The notes below the pieces were generated by a model. The model was given only the letters and a program-made list of their open reading frames with translations, had not been told where the DNA came from and searched no databases. 64,000 nucleotides of DNA, taken from assembly GCA_905181865.1 (NCBI GenBank), contig CAJIZG010000004.1:248001-312000 (forward strand). The letters run 5' to 3'. Position 1 is the first letter of the stretch. Every line of letters begins with the position of its first letter. This document shows positions 52,695 to 60,722 of the stretch, piece by piece. Source of the DNA: Urechidicola croceus (GTDB lineage Bacteria > Bacteroidota > Bacteroidia > Flavobacteriales > Flavobacteriaceae). Both the position numbers and the translations under genes were made by a program.

Positions 52695-53603
52695 TTACCA
52701 TGTAACAAACCCACTTTTACCCATCCAATCAAACAATGGCTGCATCCATTCATCGGTTGGTAAACTCAATACAAAGCCATGATTTCCTTTTGGGTACAGG
52801 TGCATTTCTGCAGGAACTTTATTTCCAATTAAATTTTGGTAAAAGCGGATACTGTTCTCAACAGTAACCACATTGTCGTCTCCGGCATGTGTTATCCAAG
52901 TAGGTGGGGTATTGGGGCTAACATGCAATTCATTTGAAAACAACATAACTTGTTCTGTAGAGGGGTTCTTACCAAGTAAATTTTGTCGTGATCCGAGATG
53001 GGTTATTTCGTCTTTCATACTGATTACGGGATACACCAACATCATGAAATTTGGTTTTAAACTTATATTTTCAACATTTGGAATATATGATTTGTTAAAA
53101 TGGGTTCCGGCGGTTGAAGCCAAATGGCCTCCTGCTGAGAACCCCATAATCCCGATTTTTTCAGCATCCAAATTCCATTCTGAAGCATGCTGACGCACTG
53201 TTTTAATTGCTTGTTGGGCATCTTGTAAGGGTCCTATTGTTTTATCAATCATGATGGAATCGCTTGGCAATCGATATTTTAGGATGAAAGCTGCAATTCC
53301 TTTGCGCACAAAGGATTCAGCAATTTGGGTGCCCTCGTGTAGATAACTTTCTCCTGAATAGCCACCGCCTGGACAAATGATTACTGCTGCTCCTGTGGCT
53401 ATTTCTTTTTTTGGGTGAAATAGTGTCAATGTTGGATTTGAAACTTTTCTATACCACGTAATATGTCCATTTTTGGCAGTGACAATTTCTTTCATGGGAA
53501 AAGGTTTGCTGTTAGGGATGGAAGTAGGGTAGAGGTCTACTATTTGTTGTGCTTCCAAATGAATGGAAACTATTAGTAATAGCATTAAAGCAATTTGTTT
53601 CAT
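52695..53603 (-). CDS. Exported alpha/beta hydrolase (acetyl-esterase/lipase-like)
   Basis: A 302-residue protein starting at ATG 53603, which places the signal peptide MKQIALMLLLIVSIHLEAQ at the N-terminus. A longer frame to 53657 adds a polar lead and is less likely. Esterase motifs: AAVIICPGGGYSGESY (oxyanion HGGG-like), IMGFSAGGHLAS (nucleophile GxSxG), ITHAGDDNVVTVENS (Asp) and GNHGFVLS (His). Such enzymes in polysaccharide loci remove acetyl or other acyl groups from sugars. It lies in the sugar locus, downstream of the GH99-like gene in the same direction, 176 bp apart. No 13-bp element precedes it directly. Confidence 0.8.
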   Translation of the reverse strand: MKQIALMLLLIVSIHLEAQQIVDLYPTSIPNSKPFPMKEIVTAKNGHITWYRKVSNPTLTLFHPKKEIATGAAVIICPGGGYSGESYLHEGTQIAESFVRKGIAAFILKYRLPSDSIMIDKTIGPLQDAQQAIKTVRQHASEWNLDAEKIGIMGFSAGGHLASTAGTHFNKSYIPNVENISLKPNFMMLVYPVISMKDEITHLGSRQNLLGKNPSTEQVMLFSNELHVSPNTPPTWITHAGDDNVVTVENSIRFYQNLIGNKVPAEMHLYPKGNHGFVLSLPTDEWMQPLFDWMGKSGFVTW

Positions 53604-53779
53604 AGATGTCGAATTAATTTCAATTGTTATTCCTTTTTTTATTTCCAAAAATAGCAACTATTTAAGTACTTCGGAATGCTCATCCCATAAATGTATTCGT
53701 TGTTTTGCTGTTGTATGTTCTTGTTTTACAAAATTGGTAAACCTTGTTTACATGTACAATTTGGTCTTGTAAAATCTTT

Positions 53780-54997
53780 CTATTCTATTATAAAAACTTC
53801 TTTAACTGCCTCTAAATAACTCATACCATTCACTTCGTCTGGCTCCAAATAACTTCCTTCGGTCCATTCGTTCCAGCAATTGATATTTAAAATTCTCGGT
53901 CCATCTGGATCTGCTAACAATTTATCTTTTGTTAGTTGCAAGGCTGCTTTAAAATTAGCAGGTGTATTGTTGCCAATGGTATTCATAAAAGGATAACCTA
54001 CTGGCTCCCATTCAGATTCTATAGCGCAGCGAGGTGTTGAATTCCAGCCCATAGTTACATTAGGGATATAAGGAACACCATGTTCTTCCTTCGCTGTATC
54101 CCAATACTTCACATATTCATCACGCACGTAGTTGTAATCTGTTTGTGTTTCGGGTAAAGCTACATGGTGAATCCATACATAAGAAGTGCTAGAATCAAAG
54201 CCTAGTTTATCTATAAGTTCGTTCGTGTTTTCTGGTGGTGTTTCAACAGGTAAAATAGGGCGACCCCAAACCACAATATTCCAATGTACACCTTTTAGTC
54301 CTGCAGCAATGGCTTTTTCGCGCATTTTATCCATGGCTGCTTTGGTGGCTTCAATGCTACCAAACCCTTCCACAAATTTTTGTACATCATAGACAGAGAA
54401 ATAGGCTTTTCCATCTATTTTCCAATAGTTGGATTTTGTAAAATATTGTTCTACGAGCAGATTAGAAATGTCTTCATAACGTTCTGGAGATACCTTTCCG
54501 GGATATAACAATCTTTGTTCTTCACCTTTGACGTATGGATGGATATCTACCCAATCGTGGTTTGCCCACATGAGACCAAAATTCATTTTCTCGGAGTTTT
54601 CCGCCTCTAAAAAACCTTCATCTAAACATCGATTTAAAAAAGGACCGTCTTCATACATATACCAATCAAAAATAAAGGTGTCGACTCCATGGTTTGCAGC
54701 GGCATCAATTTTTTGCGCCATCACTTTTGGGTCTTTCTCATCGTTATAACCCCAGGCTGGAACATTTGGTTGGTGATCTCCTGGAAAACGTGGTGTTGCA
54801 TTTTTTACTAATTCCCATTCTGCCCAGCCTTCACCTTTAAACTCCGTGTTTCGGGCATCGTCTGTATGGTAATTTGGAAAATAATAAGCCGCTACCGTTA
54901 TTTTATCCTCTGTAAGTGTGTTTTCTTTTTTCTTTCTAGATTCACAAGATACTAGGAAAATAATTCCTGCCAAAATTAAAATTGATTGACTATTCAT
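53780..54997 (-). CDS. GH99-like / WbsX-type lipoprotein glycoside hydrolase
   Basis: A 405-residue lipoprotein (MNSQSILILAGIIFLVSC, lipobox Cys18). The text VAAYYFPNYHTDDARN, GWAEWELVKNATPRFPGDHQP, VDTFIFDWYMYEDGPFLNRCL and NINCWNEWTEGSYLEPD is characteristic of the GH99-like domain first named in WbsX proteins. Members include endo-acting glycosidases, and uncharacterised ones are frequent in Bacteroidota polysaccharide loci. The glycosidic bond it cuts cannot be stated. It is the only recognisable glycosidase in the locus. A perfect operator copy lies 53 bp upstream, so it belongs to the predicted rhamnose regulon. Confidence 0.78.
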   Translation of the reverse strand: MNSQSILILAGIIFLVSCESRKKKENTLTEDKITVAAYYFPNYHTDDARNTEFKGEGWAEWELVKNATPRFPGDHQPNVPAWGYNDEKDPKVMAQKIDAAANHGVDTFIFDWYMYEDGPFLNRCLDEGFLEAENSEKMNFGLMWANHDWVDIHPYVKGEEQRLLYPGKVSPERYEDISNLLVEQYFTKSNYWKIDGKAYFSVYDVQKFVEGFGSIEATKAAMDKMREKAIAAGLKGVHWNIVVWGRPILPVETPPENTNELIDKLGFDSSTSYVWIHHVALPETQTDYNYVRDEYVKYWDTAKEEHGVPYIPNVTMGWNSTPRCAIESEWEPVGYPFMNTIGNNTPANFKAALQLTKDKLLADPDGPRILNINCWNEWTEGSYLEPDEVNGMSYLEAVKEVFIIE

Positions 54998-55049
54998 AAA
55001 TTTAATTTGTTTTTGTTACCACGATATTATTTATTTTTTAGACAATACG

Positions 55050-55062
55050 TATCCTGTACTGT
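55050..55062 (-). promoter_or_regulatory. Predicted operator upstream of the GH99-like gene
   Basis: TATCCTGTACTGT on the plus strand, followed by CATGTAAAAA, a partial second 10-bp unit as seen in front of the rhamnose operon. It is 53 bp ahead of the start. Confidence 0.72.
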
Positions 55063-55082
55063 CATGTAAAAAAATGATTAAT

Positions 55083-55130
55083 CCCTTTTAATTATGCAAT
55101 GGGCTGGTCGTTTAATTGCAATTGAAAGGG
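55083..55130. repeat. Imperfect inverted repeat at the right border of the sugar locus
   Basis: CCCTTTTAATTATGCAAT (55083-55100) and ATTGCAATTGAAAGGG (55115-55130) pair with a few mismatches around a short loop. It has no clear T tail. Function unknown, possibly a relic of a mobile-element end. The rest of the gap to 55285 holds nothing recognised. Confidence 0.3.
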
Positions 55131-55285
55131 AGGTGTCTATAGATTATTGGGGCGGTATGTTAGATTTGGGTGCGATTTGAACCTCGTGAATAAATTGAGC
55201 GTTCATAATTATGGTGAGTTTGTGAGATTCTTTCGCCATAGTATTGTTTTTAGTTCTATTTTTGATTTAAATATACCAATATATA

Positions 55286-55666
55286 ATGAGAAATAAAAAT
55301 TTATCTATTACTGCATTGCTAGGATTAAGTGCTATTATTTTAGGTGCTTTTGGAGCGCATGCCTTAAAAGCGAAAATAGGGGAAGATGCCTTGGTAACTT
55401 TTGAGACCGGAGTTCATTATCAGATGTTTCATGTGATTCTATTATTAATCGTTAATATGTATACAGGATTCAACAATCAAATAAAAAATAGTATTAGTAT
55501 GTTTTTGTTTTTAGGAATTTTATTTTTCTGTGGCTCTTTGTATGTAATTTCAGCGGCCGAAGTTGACCCTAGTCACATTTGGTTTATTACGCCAATTGGA
55601 GGTTTGTTTTTTATAATTGGATGGGGGAGACTTTTTATTGCCTTTTTGAAAACGAAAAAAGCGTAG
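55286..55666 (+). CDS. DUF423 family membrane protein
   Basis: A 126-residue small inner-membrane protein with four hydrophobic segments. The family signature GLSAIILGAFGAHALKAKI is at the N-terminus, with TFETGVHYQMFHVILLL following and FITPIGGLFFIIGWGRLF at the end. The E. coli relative is YgdD. Function is unknown. It is convergent with the next gene, with only 6 bp between stops. Confidence 0.88.
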   Translation: MRNKNLSITALLGLSAIILGAFGAHALKAKIGEDALVTFETGVHYQMFHVILLLIVNMYTGFNNQIKNSISMFLFLGILFFCGSLYVISAAEVDPSHIWFITPIGGLFFIIGWGRLFIAFLKTKKA

Positions 55667-55672
55667 TATGTT

Positions 55673-56074
55673 TTATATAAGTCTTATCTTATATTTATAT
55701 TCTACAAATTTGAAGTAGTTAAAGAGTTTATAGTTTACATCTAACCCATAATCTAAATGGCTCATGTAATCTATGGTGTTTTCATAAAATCCTCCATATC
55801 TTAAGGGGTTTCTCGCTCTTCGATTCCATTCAGAAACATAGAAAATATTTTTATTTTCTAAGTATTGTTGAGAATAAAATCGTGCAGGTCTGGCAATGGA
55901 ATTTAGATAGACATTGAAACCTATATCAAGAATAATAATTTTATATTCTAAACTGTCATTTTCTATAACTATGGCCTCTTCTTTAGATGTTTCTCGCACA
56001 GCAATGGTTTTGTTAGAACTCCCGCAACTATACATCAGAATTAATATAAATCCAATATAAAAGAAATACTTCAT
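55673..56074 (-). CDS. Small lipoprotein (DUF6146-like)
   Basis: A 133-residue protein with a lipoprotein signal (MKYFFYIGFILILMYSC, lipobox Cys17). The conserved part includes RPARFYSQQYLENKNIFYVSEWNRRARNP and YMSHLDYGLDVNYKLFNYFKFVEYKY. It resembles a family of flavobacterial lipoproteins of unknown function. I do not see any catalytic motif. Confidence 0.7.
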   Translation of the reverse strand: MKYFFYIGFILILMYSCGSSNKTIAVRETSKEEAIVIENDSLEYKIIILDIGFNVYLNSIARPARFYSQQYLENKNIFYVSEWNRRARNPLRYGGFYENTIDYMSHLDYGLDVNYKLFNYFKFVEYKYKIRLI

Positions 56075-56160
56075 AATGTAATACTTTTAGTTTTTATTAA
56101 GTAGTCGTGAAAACACTATGTTCATTTCATCTAAGAGTATTTTTTTTTATAATATTTTGT

Positions 56161-56168
56161 TACATTTG
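56161..56168 (+). promoter_or_regulatory. Predicted -7 element of tag
   Basis: TACATTTG ends 16 bp before the ATG at 56185. Its position inside a longer upstream frame supports 56185 as the true start. Confidence 0.45.
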
Positions 56169-56184
56169 CTTATATACTTTTGGA

Positions 56185-56742
56185 ATGGATACTATACGAT
56201 GTGGCTGGGTTGGGAATGACTCTTTATATATACTATATCACGATACAGAATGGGGAGTTCCAGTTTATGATGACGCTAAAATTTTTGAGTTTCTACTATT
56301 GGAAACCTTCCAGGCAGGGTTAAGTTGGATTACAGTTTTGAAGAAACGTGAAAATTTCAGAAGGGCTTTGGATAATTTCGACTATAGAAAAATTGCTTCT
56401 TATGGTCAGGATAAATTCGACACTTTGATTAAAGATGCAGGAATAATTCGGAATAAATTAAAAATACGTGCAACGATTTCGAATGCGATTGCTTTTATGG
56501 AAGTCCAAAAAGAATTCGGTTCTTTTTCAGAATATATTTGGGGTTTTGTTGATGGAAAACCAATTAAAAATGTCGGTTCGAATGTAAGTAAGGTTAATAC
56601 AAGATTATCTGATACGATTTCAAAAGATTTGAAAAAACGAGGATTTAAATTTGTAGGAACTACGGTGGTGTATGCGCATATGCAAGCAACAGGAATGGTG
56701 AATGATCATACTACAGATTGTTTTCGCTATAGTGAGGTTTAG
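56185..56742 (+). CDS. tag: DNA-3-methyladenine glycosylase I
   Basis: A 185-residue base-excision repair enzyme that removes 3-methyladenine. Zinc ligands are recognisable: Cys in IRCGWVGND, His in LYHDTEWG, and the C-terminal His/Cys in NDHTTDCFRY. LETFQAGLSWITVLKKRENFRRAL is the typical recognition region. The start at 56185 (MDTIRCGW) is the normal family N-terminus. The frame extends further upstream, but that part is hydrophobic and contains the likely promoter. Confidence 0.92.
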   Translation: MDTIRCGWVGNDSLYILYHDTEWGVPVYDDAKIFEFLLLETFQAGLSWITVLKKRENFRRALDNFDYRKIASYGQDKFDTLIKDAGIIRNKLKIRATISNAIAFMEVQKEFGSFSEYIWGFVDGKPIKNVGSNVSKVNTRLSDTISKDLKKRGFKFVGTTVVYAHMQATGMVNDHTTDCFRYSEV

Positions 56743-56785
56743 TAATTGGTTGTTCGTTCTTTATTGATGGGAATTTCTTATATTT

Positions 56786-56890
56786 CTATCAACTATCAAC
56801 TATCAACTATCAACTATCAACTATCAACTATCAACTATCAACTATCAACTATCAACTATCAACTATCAACTATCAACTATCAACTATCAA
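56786..56890. repeat. Heptanucleotide tandem repeat, 15 copies
   Basis: CTATCAA repeated 15 times without a mismatch over exactly 105 bp, between the end of tag and the 3' end of the small membrane-protein gene at 56896. The unit is not a multiple of three and lies outside coding sequence. It is likely length-variable by slippage. Confidence 0.95.
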
Positions 56891-56895
56891 CTAAA

Positions 56896-57081
56896 CTAAT
56901 GCATTGAAAAAGTAATCCAAGTAAAAATGGCAATTACGGCAAAGACAGTAAGGATCACAAGAGATACGTTTTTATAATGTACTTTATGGAGGTTAAGGTC
57001 TTTTCGGTATAAATATATCATCACAATTGTAAAAGCGACTAAAAAAAAAAGGGCGAAAATTAACTGTCCAGAAGAAAACAT
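56896..57081 (-). CDS. Small two-helix membrane protein
   Basis: A 61-residue protein with two transmembrane segments (LIFALFFLVAFTIVMIYLY and VSLVILTVFAVIAIFTWITF) separated by a basic loop (RKDLNLHKVHYKN). It resembles small conserved proteins of Flavobacteriia without known function. Its stop lies 6 bp from the heptanucleotide repeat. It is divergent from the MazG-like gene, with 46 bp between. Confidence 0.65.
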   Translation of the reverse strand: MFSSGQLIFALFFLVAFTIVMIYLYRKDLNLHKVHYKNVSLVILTVFAVIAIFTWITFSMH

Positions 57082-57127
57082 AATCTTGTATATTTATAAG
57101 CACAAAAATACATAAAATTTAAAGACG

Positions 57128-57514
57128 ATGAAGTATAAAATAGGAGCGGTTCAAGAATTTCACGCGGCATTTAAATTAGGAATTAAACATAATCCAACGG
57201 CAGACTTAGGAGAAGCAAAAAATAAGTTGCGTTATGATTTAATGGCCGAAGAAAATGACGAATATTTTGAAGCTGCACAAAACAATGATTTGGTAGAAGT
57301 GGCGGATGCACTTGGGGATATGCTCTACATTTTATGTGGAACGATTATAGAGCATGGAATGCAATATAAAATTGAAGAAGTCTTTAATGAAATTCAGCGA
57401 AGTAATATGAGCAAGTTAGGGGCTGATGGGAATCCTATTTATAGAGAAGATGGAAAGGTGTTAAAAGGCCCTTCTTATTTTAAACCAAATATTAAAGAGA
57501 TTTTGGATAGGTAA
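57128..57514 (+). CDS. MazG-like nucleoside triphosphate pyrophosphohydrolase
   Basis: A 128-residue all-alpha NTP-PPase/PRA-PH-like protein. The metal-binding pattern is seen in LMAEENDEYFEAAQ (ExxE-type) and EVADALGDMLYILCG (E/D-xx-D). It would hydrolyse a nucleotide to the monophosphate and PPi, but the nucleotide is not known. It is a single gene closed by a strong bidirectional hairpin. Confidence 0.8.
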   Translation: MKYKIGAVQEFHAAFKLGIKHNPTADLGEAKNKLRYDLMAEENDEYFEAAQNNDLVEVADALGDMLYILCGTIIEHGMQYKIEEVFNEIQRSNMSKLGADGNPIYREDGKVLKGPSYFKPNIKEILDR

Positions 57515-57572
57515 GAGGTGATTATTTAGAATAGTATGCATTATACTAGAAATTTTCACTTTCAAATAATAA

Positions 57573-57600
57573 AAATCCCGCCTTTCAGCGGGATTTATTT
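57573..57600. terminator. Bidirectional terminator between the MazG-like gene and ilvE
   Basis: Stem AAATCCCGC (57573-57581) / GCGGGATTT (57588-57596), with A and T runs on its two sides. Confidence 0.8.
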
Positions 57601-57681
57601 TTAACGTTTAATTGGAATCCTGAGGGAAAGAGAAAGATCTTTAAACAAGAGATTCTTCATTTTATTCAGAATGATATTCGA

Positions 57682-58761
57682 TTATTCTCTAACTAAATAT
57701 CTCCAACCAAATTTATCTTCGGCTTTGTTATTTTGAATATCTGTAATGCGTTTTCTTAACAACATAGCATAACTTTTTTCCAATTTTGGAAGGTCATAAT
57801 CTTTTCCTTTAGAGCCAAAACCAGCAATTGGGTTAATTACAGCAGCAGTTCCTGCACCAAACATTTCTAACAATGTACCATTTTGAGCAGCTTCCTCGAT
57901 TTCAGTTACAGATACATTTCGAACTTCTATATTGATGCCTTCGTCTTCGGCAATTTGAATGATACTTTTTCTAGTGATACCATCTAAAATACGATCAGAA
58001 GTTGGAGCTGTTAATAAGGTATCTCCTACTCTAAAGAACACATTCATAACACCTGCCTCTTCTAAATATTCATGCGTGCTTGCATCCGTCCAAACTACTT
58101 GTTGGTAACCTTGTTTTTGCGCTAAGGCAGTCGGGTAAAACTGACCAGCATAATTACCAGCAGCTTTTGCAAAACCAACACCACCATTAGCAGATCGACT
58201 AAATTTATCTGCAAACAACACTTTTACATCGCTTCCACCTCCTTTAAAGTATGATTGTACAGGAGCCAAAAGAAACATGAACTTATATTCTGTCGCTGGT
58301 GAAGCAGCCATTCCTGGTTCAGACGCAAAAACAAATGGTCTAATGTAAATGGAGTTTCCTTCTCCTTTTTTAATCCATTCACGATCAATCTTTAGCAATG
58401 TTTCAAGACCTTCATAAAACAATTCTTTTGGAAATTCTGGTATTTGAAGTCTTGCAGCAGAAATATTTATTCTTTTCTGATTTTCATCCGGACGAAACAT
58501 CCAAATAGTGTCATCATCTGCTTTATAGGCTTTCATTCCTTCAAAGACCGCCTGTCCATAATGAAAGACCTTAGCAGTTGGATCCAGAGAAATCGGCCCA
58601 TAAGGCTTAATTGTAGGAGTCTGCCATTCGCCATCTCTGAAATCACATTCAAACATGTGGTCTGTAAAAACACTCCCAAACGCTAAATTATCGAAGTCAA
58701 CCTGATTTATTTTTGACTTCGCAATTTTTTCTAAGATAATGTTCTGTGTGTTTGTATTCAT
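57682..58761 (-). CDS. ilvE: Branched-chain amino-acid aminotransferase
   Basis: A 359-residue class IV PLP enzyme that makes Leu, Ile and Val from their keto acids. The PLP-lysine is in GGVGFAKAAGNYAGQF. Other landmarks are VFHYGQAVFEGMKAYK, IYIRPFVFASEPG and LEMFGAGTAAVINPI. The length corresponds to the longer (mitochondrial-like) bacterial subgroup. It is monocistronic, with no aromatic-type leader or other attenuator visible upstream. Confidence 0.93.
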   Translation of the reverse strand: MNTNTQNIILEKIAKSKINQVDFDNLAFGSVFTDHMFECDFRDGEWQTPTIKPYGPISLDPTAKVFHYGQAVFEGMKAYKADDDTIWMFRPDENQKRINISAARLQIPEFPKELFYEGLETLLKIDREWIKKGEGNSIYIRPFVFASEPGMAASPATEYKFMFLLAPVQSYFKGGGSDVKVLFADKFSRSANGGVGFAKAAGNYAGQFYPTALAQKQGYQQVVWTDASTHEYLEEAGVMNVFFRVGDTLLTAPTSDRILDGITRKSIIQIAEDEGINIEVRNVSVTEIEEAAQNGTLLEMFGAGTAAVINPIAGFGSKGKDYDLPKLEKSYAMLLRKRITDIQNNKAEDKFGWRYLVRE

Positions 58762-58882
58762 TTTATTAAAAACTTTTATAATGTGTAAAGATATAACATT
58801 AGCATAGTTAATAATTAATCTTTTTAAGTTTTTAATTCAACCTATTCTTTGCGTAGTTTTGTGAAACTTAAGTGTATTTTTA

Positions 58883-59551
58883 TTGAAAAGAGAAATTATA
58901 GAAACAGCAGATGGTTCTTCCACAATTCACATTCCAGAATGGAATGAACAGTACCATTCAAAACATGGGGCAATTCAAGAGGCATATCATGTTTTTATCA
59001 AATATGGCTTATCAAACTATAAGGACAAAAAGTTGAGTGTTCTAGAAATAGGGTTGGGGACAGGGCTCAATTGTTTTATCACGTATTTAGAAGGAATAAA
59101 AAATCAATTAGAGATTGATTACGTTGGAGTAGAGGCTTATCCCGTCTCTTTAGATGAAGTTGTGAAATTAAATTATGTATCTGAATTAAAAGCCGAAAAC
59201 CATAAGGGAATATTTGATAGAATTCATAGTGAATTATGGGGGAAAAGAATTGAACTAGATTCAATGTTTAGTTTGACAAAACGACGGCATCTATTTAATG
59301 AAATTGATGATATTGAGTCATTTGATCTTATTTATTTTGATGCTTTTGGGGCTAGGGTTCAACCAGAATTATGGACGGTTGAGCTATTTAGTAAAATGTT
59401 TCGGGCCTTAAAAATGAATGGTATTTTGGTAACCTATTCAGCAAAGGGAAGTGTAAGAAGAGCAATGCTCGAAGTGGGTTTTGAAGTGGAAAAATTACCT
59501 GGTCCTCCAGGAAAACGTGAAATGCTCCGAGCCTTAAAGCCTAAAGAGTAG
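58883..59551 (+). CDS. mnmD: tRNA (5-methylaminomethyl-2-thiouridine)(34)-methyltransferase MnmD
   Basis: A 222-residue SAM methyltransferase that corresponds to the N-terminal half of E. coli MnmC. The C-terminal FAD oxidase half is absent. Motifs: STIHIPEWNEQYHSKHGAIQEA, SAM site VLEIGLGTGLNCF, and DLIYFDAFGARVQPELW. It completes mnm5s2U at the wobble position. The frame starts with TTG at 58883. No ATG lies between there and the conserved region, so TTG is the likely initiation codon. Confidence 0.9.
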   Translation: MKREIIETADGSSTIHIPEWNEQYHSKHGAIQEAYHVFIKYGLSNYKDKKLSVLEIGLGTGLNCFITYLEGIKNQLEIDYVGVEAYPVSLDEVVKLNYVSELKAENHKGIFDRIHSELWGKRIELDSMFSLTKRRHLFNEIDDIESFDLIYFDAFGARVQPELWTVELFSKMFRALKMNGILVTYSAKGSVRRAMLEVGFEVEKLPGPPGKREMLRALKPKE

Positions 59552-59655
59552 CGTTTTTTTTAGAGGGGCGTGAAGTTAAAGACATAATGGGGTATCAGAA
59601 TTGTTAAACTATAAAAAAAGAATATACTTAGTATAGGTACTAAAGAATTAAAAAT

Positions 59656-59784
59656 ATGAATAGATTTAAAAGAAGAAAAAAACCTAGCAAAAGAAAGTTA
59701 ATTATACTACTTCTCGTCTTATTAGGTATTCTTTACTTTTGGATGAATGCAGAACGACTATTAGGGGACTTTATGAGTTACTAA
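59656..59784 (+). CDS. Small basic single-pass membrane protein
   Basis: A 42-residue frame. A very basic N-terminus (RFKRRKKPSKRK) is followed by one transmembrane helix (LIILLLVLLGILYFWM) and an acidic tail. The charge pattern predicts the N-terminus inside. I do not recognise a family. The ATG has a short A-rich leader, and the frame ends inside a perfect palindrome where it overlaps the stop of the convergent BI-1 gene by 4 bp. Confidence 0.5.
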   Translation: MNRFKRRKKPSKRKLIILLLVLLGILYFWMNAERLLGDFMSY

Positions 59785-59791
59785 CTCATAA
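59771..59791. repeat. Perfect 21-bp palindrome spanning two convergent stop codons
   Basis: TTATGAGTTA, a central C, then TAACTCATAA. It holds the last codons (Met-Ser) and stop of both the small membrane protein (+) and the BI-1 family gene (-). Confidence 0.7.
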
Positions 59792-60524
59792 CAATATTCT
59801 TCATTAATCGCATAGCTTCAACATACACCCAAACTAGGGTAACAAGTAGTCCCCACGTGGCCACCCATTCCATGTATTTAGGAACATGGTTTTTCTTTCT
59901 TTCTATAAAATCAAAATCTAAAAGTAAGGCGAATGCCGCTATAGCCGCAGCTATTATATTAAATGCTACTGACAAGTATGATGTGGTGTCTAAAATGGTA
60001 AAGGGAGTTACTATATTAAATAACCGTAATATCCAACTAATTGCATAGATGGTCATAATTAATGCTATGGCAACAAAAAGTACACTTCTGAACCGTTCAG
60101 TCACTTTTACAATTCTCGATTTATATAAAAAGAGCATGAATAAAAAAGTGCTAATGCTAACTCCAATGGCTTGTATTGGCATTCCCTTAAACTTACTTTC
60201 TGCATAAATAGATATTCCACCAAGAAAGAAGCCTTGAGATAGTGCATAAAGAGGCACTAAAACAGGAGCTAACCTATGAATAAATGCTGTAAGTAGACTA
60301 AAAATAAATGTAGCGATCAATCCGCTATACATTAATATGCTAATGTTGTATCCAAGATAGTGAACCTTCCATGTTAAATAGGCTGTGAATGCTAAGAGAA
60401 AAATACAAAAGAAAGACTTTACTATTATTCCGTTAACTGTCATTTTATTCGCGGAAGAAGCGTAGCCTTTCCAGACCTCTTTGCTGAAGGCAGGATTCGC
60501 TGTTTTGTAGTTATAAAGAGCCAT
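59781..60524 (-). CDS. Bax inhibitor-1/YccA family membrane protein
   Basis: A 247-residue protein with seven hydrophobic segments and the family end pattern (DFDFIERKKNHVPKYMEWVATWGLLVTLVW), where two acidic residues near the last helices form the conserved Asp pair in this family. Residues 1-35 are a soluble lead. Members act as ion (Ca2+) leak channels in other bacteria, and no function is assigned here. Its terminal codons overlap those of a small convergent gene. Confidence 0.85.
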   Translation of the reverse strand: MALYNYKTANPAFSKEVWKGYASSANKMTVNGIIVKSFFCIFLLAFTAYLTWKVHYLGYNISILMYSGLIATFIFSLLTAFIHRLAPVLVPLYALSQGFFLGGISIYAESKFKGMPIQAIGVSISTFLFMLFLYKSRIVKVTERFRSVLFVAIALIMTIYAISWILRLFNIVTPFTILDTTSYLSVAFNIIAAAIAAFALLLDFDFIERKKNHVPKYMEWVATWGLLVTLVWVYVEAMRLMKNIVMS

Positions 60525-60722
60525 AACTGTGGTTTTTTTGGTTGAAGAGTTTCAAAAATAGGTATAATAGTATTGATAAACAATAAATTAGAAGTAAATC
60601 AAGCGTTTGTTTTACAATAAAACTATTTATTTATGAAAAGTGACCATTTTTTTTTAGAATACGGGTTATTTTTCATTTTTTAGACTAAAGACATACTAGT
60701 AATCTGTATAACAGATGTATAG

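Noticed and set aside
53740-53765. Possible operator before the esterase gene (CATGTACAAT)
   Set aside because: It shares only ATGTAC with one of the degenerate 10-bp units, too little to call. The esterase gene may be read from the GH99-like gene's promoter.
56786-56890. Possible CRISPR array
   Set aside because: The unit is 7 bp, repeats have no spacers, and no cas gene is nearby. It is a simple tandem repeat.
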